A stretch of DNA of 58,192 nucleotides, from positions 1-58,192 of the forward strand of contig JAPPOR010000171.1 in the NCBI GenBank assembly GCA_028817905.1, read 5' to 3'. The DNA is from Myxococcales bacterium. GTDB taxonomy: Bacteria; Myxococcota_A; Polyangia; Polyangiales; JAFGIB01. Both the position numbers and the translations under genes were made by a program. A model generated the notes under the pieces. It saw only the letters and a list, made by a program, of their open reading frames with translations, had not been told where the DNA came from and did not search any database. Every line of letters begins with the position of its first letter. The stretch's first letter is position 1. This document shows positions 58,146-58,192 of the stretch, piece after piece.

Positions 58146-58192
58146 TTGAGTCAGCGTTTCGTGGGCGTTTGCGTCAAGTTTGATCGCGTTGC
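58146..58192 (+). CDS. Possible start of next gene (partial)
   Basis: A TTG at 58146 opens MSQRFVGVCVKFDRV, cut by the window end. The phrase GVCVKFDRV recalls the first strand of cold-shock-like domains (GxVKxF), but 15 residues are too few to decide. There is no good ribosome site. Confidence 0.2.
   Translation, partial: MSQRFVGVCVKFDRV

Overview
The window looks like chromosome of a GC-rich Gram-negative bacterium, most likely a member of the Myxococcota (formerly deltaproteobacteria). This is inferred from content, since there is no rRNA gene to confirm it. The signs are a CdnL/CarD-family regulator, a golvesin-like/MopE-like secreted protein, DUF4388-DnaJ-TPR and MXAN_5187-like proteins, many lipoproteins, a Gram-negative YidC with a periplasmic domain, ExbB/ExbD, and high GC at third codon positions. 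I saw no tRNA, rRNA, CRISPR array, prophage or insertion sequence. Most of the window is ordinary, densely packed chromosome.

Layout. 0.1-4.3 kb (minus): trmH, a class A penicillin-binding protein, exbB and exbD in one tight operon. 4.8-8.1 kb: a GPH-type sugar/cation symporter convergent with an acyl-CoA synthetase. 8.1-10.6 kb (minus): an ECF sigma factor, its membrane anti-sigma factor and a secreted protein, followed by a 12-bp minisatellite. 10.8-13.3 kb (plus): UvrD/PcrA helicase and a small protein. 13.4-18.9 kb (minus): FmdB-like zinc ribbon, PspA, YbjN-like and GNAT-like proteins (an envelope-stress-like group), a protein with three DsbA-like domains, and a secreted hypothetical. 19.2-22.5 kb (minus): rpmH-rnpA-yidD-yidC-jag, here without dnaA. 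22.8-25.3 kb (minus): radC and a DUF4388/DnaJ/TPR protein. 25.5-31.8 kb (plus): ttcA, a thrombospondin-type-3 outer-membrane protein, a lipoprotein, an MXAN_5187-like protein, an esterase and a sulfatase.

31.9-35.9 kb is a catabolic-looking unit: bicupin, CoA ligase and BKACE (DUF849) genes in one minus-strand operon, divergent from a TetR regulator, with a palindrome lying on the operon's predicted -10. 35.8-39.0 kb encodes a 1040-residue lipoprotein with two golvesin-like domains, MopE-like metal-binding repeats and a PQQ-type beta-propeller. 39.6-46.3 kb (minus): a receiver protein, GT2 glycosyltransferase, glmS, and an active/inactive pair of M16 peptidases. 46.4-51.5 kb (plus): cinA-recA, a lipoprotein, cdnL and hisIE. 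51.5-54.4 kb (minus): two unusual regulators and an HGSNAT-like membrane acyltransferase. 54.5-58.1 kb (plus): prs, rplY, pth, rpsF, rpsR and rplI, the conserved housekeeping cluster.

The most unusual pattern is non-coding. A roughly 110-165 bp fold-back repeat recurs at the 3' ends of exbD, radC, the sulfatase gene and recA, always in the sense orientation of the preceding gene, with degenerate remnants after fmdB, the DUF849 gene and possibly the receiver gene. It has terminal inverted repeats and an internal hairpin core. Its ends supply the last codons of RadC and the sulfatase, and the start codon of the lipoprotein gene after recA. It looks like a small MITE/REPIN-like family specialised for gene 3' ends.
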